11,923 nucleotides of DNA. Source: JBBDNC01 sp040877875. GTDB taxonomy: Bacteria > Bacteroidota > Rhodothermia > Balneolales > Balneolaceae. Below are positions 11,892 through 11,923 of the stretch, one piece after another. Under the pieces are notes generated by a model. The model had not been told where the DNA came from. It searched no databases and was given only the letters and a program-made list of their open reading frames with translations. The position numbers and the translations under genes were made by a program. The first letter of the stretch is position 1; each line of letters begins with the position of its first letter. The stretch covers positions 1 through 11,923 of the forward strand of contig JBBDNC010000187.1 of the NCBI GenBank assembly GCA_040877875.1, written 5' to 3'.

Positions 11892-11923
11892 AAACCAGGG
11901 GTTTTGTTCAAGATCAAAACCTG
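11890..11923 (-). promoter_or_regulatory. composite operator candidate upstream of the FucDH-type SDR
   Basis: Read toward the gene: CAGGTT (11923-11918), 12 bases, AAAACC (11905-11900), CCT, GGTTTTT (11896-11890). It is the partner of the motif at 8342-8372 and ends 50 bases before the start codon, against 53 bases there. The palindromic part abuts the -35 box of the candidate promoter. The motif reaches the window edge, so more of it may lie outside. Confidence 0.5.

Noticed and set aside
1..11923. CRISPR array, tRNA, rRNA, insertion sequence or prophage
   Set aside because: I saw no regularly spaced repeats, cloverleaf-like segments, transposase motifs or terminal inverted repeats.

Overview
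The window looks like a carbohydrate-catabolism island from a free-living, probably marine or gut-associated bacterium of the Bacteroidota/Balneolota/Rhodothermota type. Planctomycetota-like or Kiritimatiellota-like hosts cannot be excluded. The reasons are the gene families (FucP-type permease, secreted SUMF1/BNR protein, HUMPS-family decarboxylase, FucDH-type SDR), the near absence of Shine-Dalgarno sequences before the starts, and a medium GC content. This placement is an inference; there is no marker gene in the window.

Layout. Positions 1-152 hold the C-terminal end of a PIN-domain (VapC-like) toxin, followed by a weak terminator. A plus-strand block then runs from 428 to 5369: a FucP-type sugar/H+ symporter (428-1690); the first 24 codons of a hexulose-6-phosphate synthase / 3-keto-L-gulonate-6-phosphate decarboxylase (HUMPS) family gene (from 1915), cut by a 100-N assembly gap at 1986-2085; a medium-chain zinc dehydrogenase (2192-3217); an SDR oxidoreductase (3450-4271); and a xylose-isomerase-like TIM-barrel isomerase/epimerase (4482-5369). 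Facing it on the minus strand is a large secreted protein (5558-8185) with three parts: SUMF1-like, BNR/sialidase-like beta-propeller, and ConA-like sandwich. Divergent from it is a plus-strand pair, a DapA/NanA-type aldolase (8426-9358) and a sodium:solute symporter (9416-10900). A convergent minus-strand SDR of the L-fucose dehydrogenase type (11054-11839) closes the window.

How the genes may work together. The secreted protein would bind or trim a glycan outside the cytoplasm. Two transporters with different coupling (H+ for FucP, Na+ for SSS) would import monosaccharide or sugar acid. The FucDH-type SDR plus the pyruvate-type aldolase match the first and last steps of a non-phosphorylating L-fucose-like route (sugar to lactone/aldonate to 2-keto-3-deoxy acid to pyruvate plus aldehyde); the lactonase and dehydratase are not in the window. 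The plus-strand block (two dehydrogenases, a HUMPS decarboxylase and a UlaE-like TIM barrel) suggests a second oxidation/decarboxylation/epimerisation route whose substrate is not known.

The most useful new signal is a composite DNA motif, CAGGTT-N8/12-AAAACC-N3/4-GGTTTTT. It lies almost the same distance (53 and 50 nt) upstream of the start codons of the aldolase and of the FucDH-type SDR, on opposite strands 3.5 kb apart. It looks like a shared operator that ties these two transcription units into one regulon.
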